Positions 23,604-32,935 of a stretch of DNA of 36,159 nucleotides are shown here, piece after piece. The first letter of the stretch is position 1. Each line of letters begins with the position of its first letter. Source of the DNA: a bacterium. GTDB lineage: Bacteria; Pseudomonadota; Gammaproteobacteria; Burkholderiales; Burkholderiaceae_C. A program made the position numbers and the translations under genes. The DNA lies in assembly GCA_030824555.1 (NCBI GenBank), contig JAVBXK010000102.1, positions 1-36,159 on the forward strand. Direction: 5' to 3'. The notes beneath the pieces were generated by a model, which searched no databases, was not told where the DNA came from, and saw only the letters and a program-made list of their open reading frames with translations.

Positions 23604-24110
23604 ATGGCCACCGTGCCGCCTTCGCTGCCCGTGCCACCTGCTCCGCCCGGTGCAAAGGGTGGAGCCGCTGCGGAACCGTGCCCATGCGGGCGTTTGACCG
23701 TAGCGGGCAGCGCCAAAGCGGGTAAGGTGGAACAAGCGGGAAAAGCGAGTGGTGCGGGCAAGCCGCTGGCCTATGCCGCCTGCTGCCAGCCGTGGCACCT
23801 GGGCCAGCCTGCCCCCACGCCCGAGGCGCTCATGCGATCGCGCTACAGCGCTTTCGTGCTGGGGCTTGCCGACTATTTGCTGGCCACCTGGCACCCCGGC
23901 ACCCGCCCGCTGACCCTTGAACTGGATGCCGGTACGCAATGGCTTGGGCTGGAGGTGCGTGCGCACCGCCTGCTGGATGGCGAGCGCGGTGAGGTCGAGT
24001 TCGTGGCCCGCAGTCGCTTGGCAGGCAAAGGCCAGCGCCTGCATGAACGCAGCCGCTTCGTGCGCGAAGCGGGCCGCTGGTTTTATGTGGATGGGGACGT
24101 GCGCGGGTAG
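23604..24110 (+). CDS. YchJ/UPF0225 family protein
   Basis: A 168-residue protein with an N-terminal SEC-C-like zinc motif (CPCG near residue 26 and YAACCQPWH near 58-65) and an NTF2-like C-terminal domain starting PTPEALMRSRYSAFVLGLAD and ending GRWFYVDGDV. The function of the family is unknown. The two halves of the Cys motif, normally about ten residues apart, are separated here by a longer Gly/Ala/Lys-rich loop (GSAKAGKVEQAGKASGAGK). It is coupled to the DUF3297 gene. Confidence 0.88.
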   Translation: MATVPPSLPVPPAPPGAKGGAAAEPCPCGRLTVAGSAKAGKVEQAGKASGAGKPLAYAACCQPWHLGQPAPTPEALMRSRYSAFVLGLADYLLATWHPGTRPLTLELDAGTQWLGLEVRAHRLLDGERGEVEFVARSRLAGKGQRLHERSRFVREAGRWFYVDGDVRG

Positions 24111-24255
24111 CGCCCCGCGTCACAGGTCGTCAATGGCCCATCAGATTGCTGGGTTTTCGGCGCTGCGCGTCACAAAGCAAGCTGTGGGCGGTTCAAGCTG
24201 TCATGCAGGTCTGATCCACTCCAGCCGAACCACCCACCCACTTTGCGAGCAACCC

Positions 24256-25497
24256 ATGGTCAGTCAACCAGCCTCCCGTGTGCAGCCGTGGCTGCAACGC
24301 GCCCGTCAGCGGCTCCTCGTTTGTGGTCTGGCCATGACGTGTGGGTTGTCTCAAGCGCAGCCCCAGGCGTTCGACCCCTCTTTGCTGCTGGATTGGGCCG
24401 AGCGCACGCATTCGGCACTCTTCCCAGGGCCGCAGCCCGACCAGCAGTCGGGCCCGCTGCTCTACCGCACCTATCCCGCCACTGGCCATGCTGTGGGCGT
24501 TGCAGGCAGCACGGTGTATGTGCAACCTGCTGGCGGCGCGGTGACGGCGGTGGGCACGCTGGCCGACTTTGAATGTGCCGTGCTACCCCACCGCTGTGCG
24601 GACGGCGGCACACAGGCCCGCGCCCGCGCGGCCCAGGCCGTTGCCGACACCCACCCCGATTGCACGGCCATTCACCCGTTTCACTGGTCGGTGGGGGATG
24701 CGGGCGGCCCCCTTGCGGAAGGGCAGGCCGGGGGTGCAACGTACCAGTCGGGCACGGTCATGGCCATTGCATCGGCCTCCAAGTGGCTGTACGGCGCTTA
24801 CGTGGCGCAAAAGCGGCAGGGTGAGCTGCAGGCTTCGGATGTGCCGTTTCTGAACTTCACCAGCGGTTACACCGAGTTTGACCAATGCCTGCCGTCGCAG
24901 ACCCTGGGGGCTTGTCAGGCCTACCAGGGCATGCTCATCAAAAACGGGGCATTCGTTGCACAGAACGAAGGGCGATTTTTCTACAGCGGTGGCCACATGC
25001 AAAAGCACGGCGTGAACATGGGCCTGGGCGACATGGACAACGCTGCCCTGGGGCGGGAGGTGTCGGCCACGCTGGGCATCGAGCTGCAATACGCATCGCC
25101 GCAACCGGCCGGTGGCGGGGTGACCAGCGCGGCCCAATATGGTCAGTTTCTTCAGAAGATGGTGGCTGGGCGGCTGCAACTGTCACGGTTGCTGGGCACC
25201 CATGCGGTGTGCACAGACCCCGGCACGTCTTGCCCCAGTGCCGTATCGACCCCCCTGGTGGGGCGGAATTTTCACTATTCCCTGGGGCATTGGGTAGAAG
25301 ACGACCCGGCGGGTGACGGTGCCTTCAGCAGCGCCGGGGCATTCGGGTTTTACCCGTGGATCGATGCGGGGCGCAGCTGGTGGGGCGTGATTGCCCGTCA
25401 CGACTCGGCCAGCAACCAGACCCGTGCGGGCTACCTGTCTGCCCAATGCGGGGCGTGGGTGCGCAAGGCCTGGTTGTCGCCTGCCGCGAACATGTGA
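24256..25497 (+). CDS. Secreted serine hydrolase, beta-lactamase/S12 fold, with extra N-terminal domain
   Basis: A 413-residue exported protein. The signal peptide is about residues 1-34 (LLVCGLAMTCGLSQA). Residues 40-107 form a separate module (LLLDWAERTHSALFP, GPLLYRTYPATGHAVGVAG, VYVQPAGG..VGTLADFEC) that I associate with Burkholderiales secreted proteins. The catalytic domain has an S173-A-S-K176 tetrad start (ASASKWLYGAY), matching the SxxK nucleophile motif, and FFYSGGHMQ with Y243 as the likely YxN/YxG element. WWGVIARHDS near the end may supply the third motif. Paired Cys residues suggest disulfides. The substrate is unknown: an esterase or peptidase is as likely as a beta-lactamase. 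ATG 24256 gives a correct signal peptide. Confidence 0.72.
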   Translation: MVSQPASRVQPWLQRARQRLLVCGLAMTCGLSQAQPQAFDPSLLLDWAERTHSALFPGPQPDQQSGPLLYRTYPATGHAVGVAGSTVYVQPAGGAVTAVGTLADFECAVLPHRCADGGTQARARAAQAVADTHPDCTAIHPFHWSVGDAGGPLAEGQAGGATYQSGTVMAIASASKWLYGAYVAQKRQGELQASDVPFLNFTSGYTEFDQCLPSQTLGACQAYQGMLIKNGAFVAQNEGRFFYSGGHMQKHGVNMGLGDMDNAALGREVSATLGIELQYASPQPAGGGVTSAAQYGQFLQKMVAGRLQLSRLLGTHAVCTDPGTSCPSAVSTPLVGRNFHYSLGHWVEDDPAGDGAFSSAGAFGFYPWIDAGRSWWGVIARHDSASNQTRAGYLSAQCGAWVRKAWLSPAANM

Positions 25498-25631
25498 TCG
25501 GTTTTCAAAGCGAAATCGACAGGGCGCGGCGGCTTTCGGCACCCGCAGGGCTGAAAGCCCGAGATGTGCGCTGTCGAACAGACGCTGGCGACCTGGTGTC
25601 CTAACGTGTCCTTCCACACAAAAGGACCCCC

Positions 25632-26075
25632 ATGAAAACTGTTTTATCTGCCTGCGCCACGCTCGTGCTGGCGCTTTCCTGCATGGGGCCCGCCCTGGCG
25701 CAGGACCATGGCCGTCAACCACAGCGCTGTGGCCCTGGCGACCCGCGCTGCAACGACCGTTCGGGGCCTGACGGCCGAGACCGGCAGGTGCAGCGGCGGC
25801 CCATGCCCCCGCCCATGCCCATGCATGACCGCTCCCGGTGGGAACGCGACGACTGGCGCGGTGACCCCGGCCGCAGCGGCTGGTCCAGCCACGGGGCGCG
25901 CCGTGGTGACCGCGTGCCATTCGACTACCGCAGCCGTCAATACGTGGTGGACGACTGGCAGGGCCACGGCCTGCGCCGCCCGCCGCGCGGCTACCACTGG
26001 GTTCAAAACGGTGGCGACTACCTGCTGGTGGCCATCACCACCGGCATCATCCTGGAGCTGCTGCTGAACCAGTGA
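25632..26075 (+). CDS. RcnB-family periplasmic protein
   Basis: A 147-residue protein with a signal peptide (MKTVLSACATLVLALSCMGP to ALAQ), a low-complexity Asp/Arg/Pro/Met-rich middle and the RcnB domain at the end: VPFDYRSRQYVVDDWQGHGL, PPRGYHWVQNGGDYLLVAIT, TGIILELLL. RcnB in E. coli supports nickel and cobalt homeostasis; many family members have no known role. No rcnA-like gene is nearby. AAAGGACCCCC lies before the ATG as ribosome site. It ends at a strong bidirectional terminator shared with the converging PRC-barrel gene. Confidence 0.88.
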   Translation: MKTVLSACATLVLALSCMGPALAQDHGRQPQRCGPGDPRCNDRSGPDGRDRQVQRRPMPPPMPMHDRSRWERDDWRGDPGRSGWSSHGARRGDRVPFDYRSRQYVVDDWQGHGLRRPPRGYHWVQNGGDYLLVAITTGIILELLLNQ

Positions 26076-26128
26076 GGCCGCTCAACCCTGCCCACGTCTG
26101 ACCGCCGCATCGGGTTGGCAGACGTGAC

Positions 26129-26160
26129 AACGGCCCCGGCAAGTGATTGCCGGGGCCGTT
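26129..26160. terminator. Bidirectional rho-independent terminator
   Basis: AACGGCCCCGGCAA (26129-26142) pairs perfectly with TTGCCGGGGCCGTT (26147-26160) around a GTGA loop. It is flanked by short A and T runs. It lies between the converging RcnB-like and PRC-barrel genes and can serve both. Confidence 0.9.
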
Positions 26161-26185
26161 TGTCTGGGGCGTGTGGGTGGGGCCT

Positions 26186-26854
26186 TTACGCCGCTTCCAG
26201 TGCCTTGCGCAGCCGGGCGATGGCCGCGCTCACGCCAGATTCAAAGTCGTGCCAGTTCGCTGCACCGGCGCGCTTCAGGTCGTCCATTTTTTCCTGGGCG
26301 TTTTTCAGGTCCAGCTGAAGTTGGTCAACGTCGCGGTTGATGGCGGCTTTGGCTTCTGCGGTGGCATCGCCTGCGCGTTGTTGCAACTCGGCCACTTTGG
26401 CGCGGGCACGGACCATGTCGCGCTCGGCATCTGCCATGAACTGGTCGCGTCGCGCCGTGTCGCTGGCGTAGTTGAAAGTGGGCATGGCCTTGAGGGCCCC
26501 TTTGGTGGCACCCGGCATGATCAGTTTGCCGCCCCGGTCTTGAATCTGGTTGACCGGAATGGCCACGTCGTGGCGGCCAATGCCAATGAACCCACCCGCC
26601 CCCACGATCACGTACGACACGTTGCGGTCGGGCGAGATGATCAGGTCCATCACCTCGCCGATTTTTTCGCCCGTCTCGTTGTAGACCGTTTTGCCGAGCA
26701 GCGATTTTTTCACGCTCCAGCCCATTGCCACTTGCGTGGCCTCGGTCACGGTGATGCCGGTGGTGGTGGAACCCGCCACCTGTGCCTGCGCAAGACCCAG
26801 ATGGGTGAGGGTGGCTGCGGTGAACAAGGCGCTGACAAGCAGTGTTTTTTTCAT
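26186..26854 (-). CDS. Exported PRC-barrel protein with C-terminal coiled coil
   Basis: A 222-residue protein. The signal peptide is residues 1-25 (MKKTLLVSALFTAATLTHLG, cleaved near AQAQ). A PRC-barrel domain follows at about 45-115, with GKTVYNETGEKIGEVMDLII, VSYVIVGAGGFIGIGRHDVA and IPVNQI. Residues about 135-222 are charged and Ala-rich (RDMVRARAKVAELQQRAGDA..DQLQLDLKNAQEKMDDLKRA) and should form a coiled coil. PRC-barrels in exported proteins are common in Burkholderiales and have no fixed function. ATG 26854 was chosen for the signal peptide and the GGAGACCCAT site upstream. It converges on the RcnB-like gene. Confidence 0.85.
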   Translation of the reverse strand: MKKTLLVSALFTAATLTHLGLAQAQVAGSTTTGITVTEATQVAMGWSVKKSLLGKTVYNETGEKIGEVMDLIISPDRNVSYVIVGAGGFIGIGRHDVAIPVNQIQDRGGKLIMPGATKGALKAMPTFNYASDTARRDQFMADAERDMVRARAKVAELQQRAGDATAEAKAAINRDVDQLQLDLKNAQEKMDDLKRAGAANWHDFESGVSAAIARLRKALEAA

Positions 26855-27001
26855 ATGGGTCTCCGGGTGTGTGAGCAACAGGAACTGGCATCCTCGATGC
26901 CCGCAGGGGCCAGCACAAGGTGCGAACAGTAGGCGCGGGTGGCCTCCCCGTCTGTGCAGTGCAGCACAGACGGTTGTGCAGGGCGTCATCACATTGGTGG
27001 C

Positions 27002-28651
27002 ATGGTTTCCTCTTTCACCCCCACGCTGTTTGCCCGCCCAACGACAGGGCTCAGCCTGTGGTCCGTGGTGTGGCTGGCAGCGTGCGCGGCCCCTGGGGCC
27101 GAGGTGGAAGCCCCCCTGGGTTTCGACGTGCCTGCTGCGTGGTCTGGCAACGGCCATGCCTCTGCTGGCCCCGCTGCGGCCACTCCCGCCAACGGCCCAT
27201 CCGTTTTGGCCAACTGGTGGCAGCGTTTCAATGACCCCTTGCTGACCCAGCTGGTGAACCAGGCGCTGGCGGCCCACACCAGCGTGGTCGGTGCACAGGC
27301 TGCCTTGCGCCAGGCGCAGGCCCTGCGTGACGTGGCGGCTGCGGCGCTGTCGCCCACGCTGGGGGTGGCCGCGTCAGCTCAGCGCAACGAGGCCGGCAGC
27401 GGCGAAAGCCGCACAGGTGGCAACACCTTCAGCGCCGGGTTCAACGCGGCATGGCTGCCCGACCTGTCGGGCGGCCTGCGCCTGGCCCTGGCTGCGGCCG
27501 ATGCCACCGCCCTGGCCAGCGCCGCCACGTTGGGCGACGTGCAGGTGGCCGTGGCGGGCGAGGTGGCGCTGGCTTACATCACCCTGCGCAGCGGCCAGGT
27601 GCGCATAGGCCTTGCCCGTGCCAACCTGGCCAACCAGCTGGAAACGCTGCAAATTACCCGCTGGCGGCAACAGGCCGGGCTGCTGACCGTGCTGGACACC
27701 GAACAGGCCCGCGCCGCCGCCGAGCAAACCCGCGCCCTGCTGCCCCCGCTGCAAACCAGCGTGCGCCAGGCCGCGCACGCGCTGGCTGTGCTGACCGGGG
27801 TGTCTCCTGGTGCGGCATGGAACGATTATCTGAATACAGAGCTGGAAACCCAATACAGACAAGCGTTAGATCCTGATTTTATTGATATTTATTTGCAGCC
27901 GTTGCAGCCGTTGCAGCCGGCACCTGCACCTGCAGCGCCCAATGGGCTCGCGCTGGCCAGCCGCATCCCCCAGGCCAGCGCCGACGCCGTGCTGGCCTTG
28001 CCTGCCCAAACGCTGCTGCAGCGCCCCAGCGTGGTGGCCGCCCGTCACCAGTTGGCGGCGGCCCATGCGCGGCTGGACCAAGCCAGCGTGGCAGGCCTGC
28101 CCAGCGCCAAACTGAGTGGATCGCTGGGTTTGAACGCGGCCACGCTGGCATCGCTGACCAGCAGCGCGGCCGTGCTGCGCTCGGTGCTGGCCAGCATCAA
28201 CCTGCCGCTGCTGGACGGAGGGGCCACCCGCGCCCAGACCCGTGCCCAGCGCGCCGCGTGGCAGCAAGCGCACCAGGTTTACAAGGCAGCGGTGCTGACC
28301 ACGCTGCAAGAGGTGGAAGACCAACTGGCCGCCCTGCAAGGCGACCGCGAGCGCCTGCTGCGCTTGGCCGCAGCGGCAGATGCCGCCACCCAGGCCGCCG
28401 CGCTGGCCCGCCAGCGCTACGACAGCGGCCTGGCCGACTTTCAAACCGTGCTGGAAACCCAGCGCAACCGCCTCACCACACAAGACGGCGTGGCCACCGC
28501 CCAAGCCGCCATCAGCGCAACCCAAGTGCGCCTGTTCCGCGCGCTGGGCGGCGGCTGGGTGCCCGGCTTGCCGGGGGGCGCTTCTGTGTCGCCCGCATCC
28601 GCTCCATCTGCACAGGGCACACCCGCCTCCAAACCGACGGACCCGTCATGA
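27002..28651 (+). CDS. Outer-membrane efflux lipoprotein (OprM/NodT type)
   Basis: A 549-residue outer-membrane factor of a tripartite pump. The lipobox LAAC puts the lipidated cysteine at C28. Two OEP repeats follow: the first begins WWQRFNDPLLTQLVNQALA, the second near LPAQTLLQRPSVVAARHQLA and ends with LARQRYDSGLADFQTVLETQ. Residues about 275-298 (DYLNTELETQYRQALDPDF and on) are coded by strikingly AT-rich DNA (27824-27896) resembling an inverted dispersed repeat, in frame. A Pro/Gln run (LQPLQPLQPAPAPAAP) follows. The stop overlaps the ATG of the adaptor gene (ATGA), so this is the first gene of a four-gene operon. Substrates are unknown. Confidence 0.9.
   Translation: MVSSFTPTLFARPTTGLSLWSVVWLAACAAPGAEVEAPLGFDVPAAWSGNGHASAGPAAATPANGPSVLANWWQRFNDPLLTQLVNQALAAHTSVVGAQAALRQAQALRDVAAAALSPTLGVAASAQRNEAGSGESRTGGNTFSAGFNAAWLPDLSGGLRLALAAADATALASAATLGDVQVAVAGEVALAYITLRSGQVRIGLARANLANQLETLQITRWRQQAGLLTVLDTEQARAAAEQTRALLPPLQTSVRQAAHALAVLTGVSPGAAWNDYLNTELETQYRQALDPDFIDIYLQPLQPLQPAPAPAAPNGLALASRIPQASADAVLALPAQTLLQRPSVVAARHQLAAAHARLDQASVAGLPSAKLSGSLGLNAATLASLTSSAAVLRSVLASINLPLLDGGATRAQTRAQRAAWQQAHQVYKAAVLTTLQEVEDQLAALQGDRERLLRLAAAADAATQAAALARQRYDSGLADFQTVLETQRNRLTTQDGVATAQAAISATQVRLFRALGGGWVPGLPGGASVSPASAPSAQGTPASKPTDPS
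27824..27896 (-). repeat. Possible dispersed repeat copy F inside the efflux lipoprotein gene
   Basis: The AT-rich stretch contrasts with the flanking GC-rich codons. On the minus strand it contains ATCAATAAAATCAG, then GATCTAACGCTTGTCTG and CCAGCTCTGTATT, similar in order to the CTCTA..CGCTT core and AGCT end of other copies. The match is weaker than among copies A-E. Confidence 0.35.
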
Positions 28652-30146
28652 CGCCTACTCCTGCACCGTTGCCCGCACCTTCACCCACGCCTTTGCCGAC
28701 GGGCTTATCCACTGCGTTACCTGCGGCAGCCGCTGCACCGCCGCCGGCGGCGCCCGCCGCGCCAGAGAAGCTTGCACCAGCGCAGCCCTTGTCACCCGGC
28801 CCACTTGCAGCCCAATCTGCAGCCCAATCTGCGGCCCAACCCATTGCTCAGCCCGCAGCTCAGCCCACCGACAAAGCCGCGCTCAAAACCCTGCTGGCCG
28901 AGCCCGACGCCGTGGCCTGGTTCCGCCGCCCGTTTTGGTGGGGCATGGCCGTGGCGCTGCTGCTGGCTGCTGGCGGGCTGTGGTACTGGCAAACCCAAAA
29001 AGCCGCCAACGCCGCGCCCGTCTACACCACGCAGCCCGTGGCCCTGGGCAACCTCACGCTCACCGTCACGGCCAACGGCACGCTGCAACCCACGCGGGCC
29101 ATCACCATTGGCAGCGAGCTGTCGGGCATCGTGCGGCAGGTGAATGTGGACGTGAACGACCGCATCAAAAAAGGCCAGGTGCTGGTGGTGCTGGACACCG
29201 CCAAACTCAGCGACCAGATCTTGCGGTCGCGTGCCGCCCTGGCCGCCGCCACCGCCAAAGTGGCGCAAACCGGTGCCACCGTGGCCGAAGCCACCGCCAC
29301 CCTGGCCCGGCTGGACGAGGTGGCGCTGCTGTCAGGCGGCAAGGTGCCCTCCAAGGCCGAGCTGGACGCAGGCCGCGCAGCGGTGGCCCGCGCCCATGCC
29401 GACGACACCAGCGCCCGCGCTGGCGTGAGTGACGCGCAGGCCGCGCTGTCCACCGACCACATCACGCTGTCGCGTGCGTCCATCACCGCCCCGGCCGACG
29501 GCGTGGTGCTGACCCGCACCGTGGAGCCTGGCAACGCCGTGGCCGCCAGCCTGCAAGCCGTGACCCTGATGACCGTGGCCGAAGACCTGACCAAGCTGCG
29601 CCTGTGGGTGTACGTGGACGAGGCCGATGTGAGCGTGGTCAAAGTGGGGCAGGCGGCCACCTTCACCGTCAGCGCCTACCTGGCGCGGCCGTTCCCGGCG
29701 CGCATCACCCGCGTGGGCTTTGGCAGCACCATCACCGACAACGTGGTGACTTACCTGACCTACCTGGACGTGGACAACGCCGACCTCAGCCTGCGCCCCG
29801 GGATGACGGCCACCGCCACCATCACGGCGGTGGAGCGCACCAACGTCATGCGCGTGCCCAACGCCGCGCTGCGCTTCACGCCCACGGTGGCCACGCAGGC
29901 GGCCAAAAAAAGCATCACCGCAGGCATGCTGATGGGGCCACCCAGGGGCGTGCGCCGCAGCGCAACCAACAACGCCAGCACCGCACTGGCCCGCCAAGTG
30001 TGGGTGTTGCCCGAAGACGGCAGCGGCACGCCGGTGGCGGTGGCTGTGATGCCCGGCATCAGCGACGGCCGCATGACCGAAATCGTCAGCGGCGACCTGA
30101 AAGTGGGCATGGCCGTCATCACCGACCAGAAAACGGCGGTGGCGAA

Positions 30147-30150
<4 letters not shown>
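28648..30150 (+). CDS. Periplasmic adaptor (MacA/HlyD-type membrane fusion protein)
   Basis: A 500-residue adaptor that links the MacB-type transporter to the outer-membrane lipoprotein. The first 90 residues are a cytoplasmic Pro/Ala/Gln-rich tail with near-repeats (AAQSAAQSAAQPIAQPAAQP), unusual for MacA. A membrane anchor lies at about 96-114 (FWWGMAVALLLAAGGLWYW). The barrel-sandwich domain follows (VTANGTLQPTRAITIGSELS, VDVNDRIKKGQVLVVLDTA), then a coiled-coil hairpin near 185-260, the second half of the lipoyl domain (ITAPADGVVLTRTVEPGNAV) and beta-barrel domains. Its start overlaps the upstream stop (ATGA) and its stop overlaps the ATPase start (ATGA). Assignment to the MacA-type group rests on the downstream MacB pair. 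Confidence 0.9.
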
Positions 30151-32149
<1,999 letters not shown>

Positions 32150-32163
32150 CGCAGCGCGGGTGC

Positions 32164-32226
32164 TTGATATTTGTGTAAAAAGTGCCTTTGCCGCTTTATG
32201 TGTAAGCGATGACAGCTACTGATTTT
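32164..32226 (+). repeat. Dispersed AT-rich repeat, copy E
   Basis: GCCTTTGCCGCTTTATG at the core is followed by TGTAAGCGATGACAGCTACT. The CGCTT and AAGCG parts are inverted and could form a stem. It lies right after the macB-type permease and marks the left edge of the lower-GC island. Confidence 0.55.
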
Positions 32227-32437
32227 GGTGTGTCGTGTCAACGGTCTTCGCAGACGAAGTGGCGGGCAGTTTTCGGCCAGGAACGGAAAGTGGCGAGCGT
32301 CGGCCTTCCGGCACGCCTGATTGCGTGCCCGGGAACCTTCACCACCGCAGAATGTCCGTTGGATCCCGCTGCATAGCCGTCGGCCGCGAAGTGCATCAGG
32401 GGCTGATCGTTCGCCCCTTCCAGCCTCGATAACAACT
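32227..32437. other. Non-coding stretch between efflux operon and ASCH gene
   Basis: No gene is recognised. Several short open frames exist on both strands but none has a family signature or a ribosome site. The efflux operon and the ASCH gene converge here, but I found no clear terminator. Confidence 0.4.
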
Positions 32438-32935
32438 CTAGGCAGCGCAGAGACTTTGGAACTGCAGCGCTTGCTGAGAGCGCGCTCGTGAAGCTTGGTG
32501 ATCGCTGATTTCGCGCGTGAACGCCGAGACAAACGGGCCATCATTGGCGAGGTGTTGAAAGAACTGAGGCGGCTGAAAGGCACCTTTCAATTTGCGCAGT
32601 TGGTCAAGACTAACTGGTTCTGACAGCCGCTTCGGGTTAGTGAGCAAGATAACGAAGCCCTTCGACAGGCCAGAAAAGTAGTCGTAGAACTCACCTCTCG
32701 CCAAGCCTGAGACGTTCCCATACCGGCGCCACAAAGTCGACGGGGCCAGTTGGTGCGTTGAGTGCACTTGGGCCGATCCAACGACCTTACCCACAGGCAC
32801 TTTGACGTACATCCAGATCGTCGTTCCTACCTCCAGGCGCATCGGCCGGCGCCGGAGCTCCACTCGCTTAGTAGATTGGAGAATTCCGTCGGCAAAGCGC
32901 TGTTCTAACGAGATGAGTGCGTGGGTGGCGGTCAT
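32438..32935 (-). CDS. ASCH-domain (PUA-fold) protein of the GNAT-PIN module
   Basis: A 165-residue protein whose N-terminal 110 residues look like an ASCH domain: LISLEQRFADGILQSTKRVE (residues 8-27), the basic RRRP turn, TTIWMYVKVPVGKVVGSAQV, and FYDYFSGLSKGFVILLTNPK. The signature K23-x-x-E26-x-R is present. ASCH domains share the PUA fold and were proposed to bind RNA; E. coli YqfB, one member, hydrolyses N4-acetylcytidine with Lys21, Thr24 and Glu74. Here E26 stands where that Thr would be, so binding rather than this hydrolysis is more likely. The ATG overlaps the stop of the upstream 725-residue gene (ATGA), so the two proteins are made together. Base composition is lower in GC than the efflux operon. 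Confidence 0.72.
   Translation of the reverse strand: MTATHALISLEQRFADGILQSTKRVELRRRPMRLEVGTTIWMYVKVPVGKVVGSAQVHSTHQLAPSTLWRRYGNVSGLARGEFYDYFSGLSKGFVILLTNPKRLSEPVSLDQLRKLKGAFQPPQFFQHLANDGPFVSAFTREISDHQASRARSQQALQFQSLCAA

Noticed and set aside
24256-25497. Calling the secreted hydrolase a beta-lactamase resistance gene
   Set aside because: Only the SxxK and a YSG motif are visible; the fold is shared by many esterases and peptidases, so resistance cannot be claimed.
25525-25562. GGCTTTC...GAAAGCC inverted repeat after the serine hydrolase as a terminator
   Set aside because: The 7-bp stem has a long loop and no T tract, so I could not support a terminator.
32227-32437. Short open frames on both strands between the efflux operon and the ASCH gene
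   Set aside because: No ribosome site, no family and complementary overlap; nothing distinguishes them from chance.
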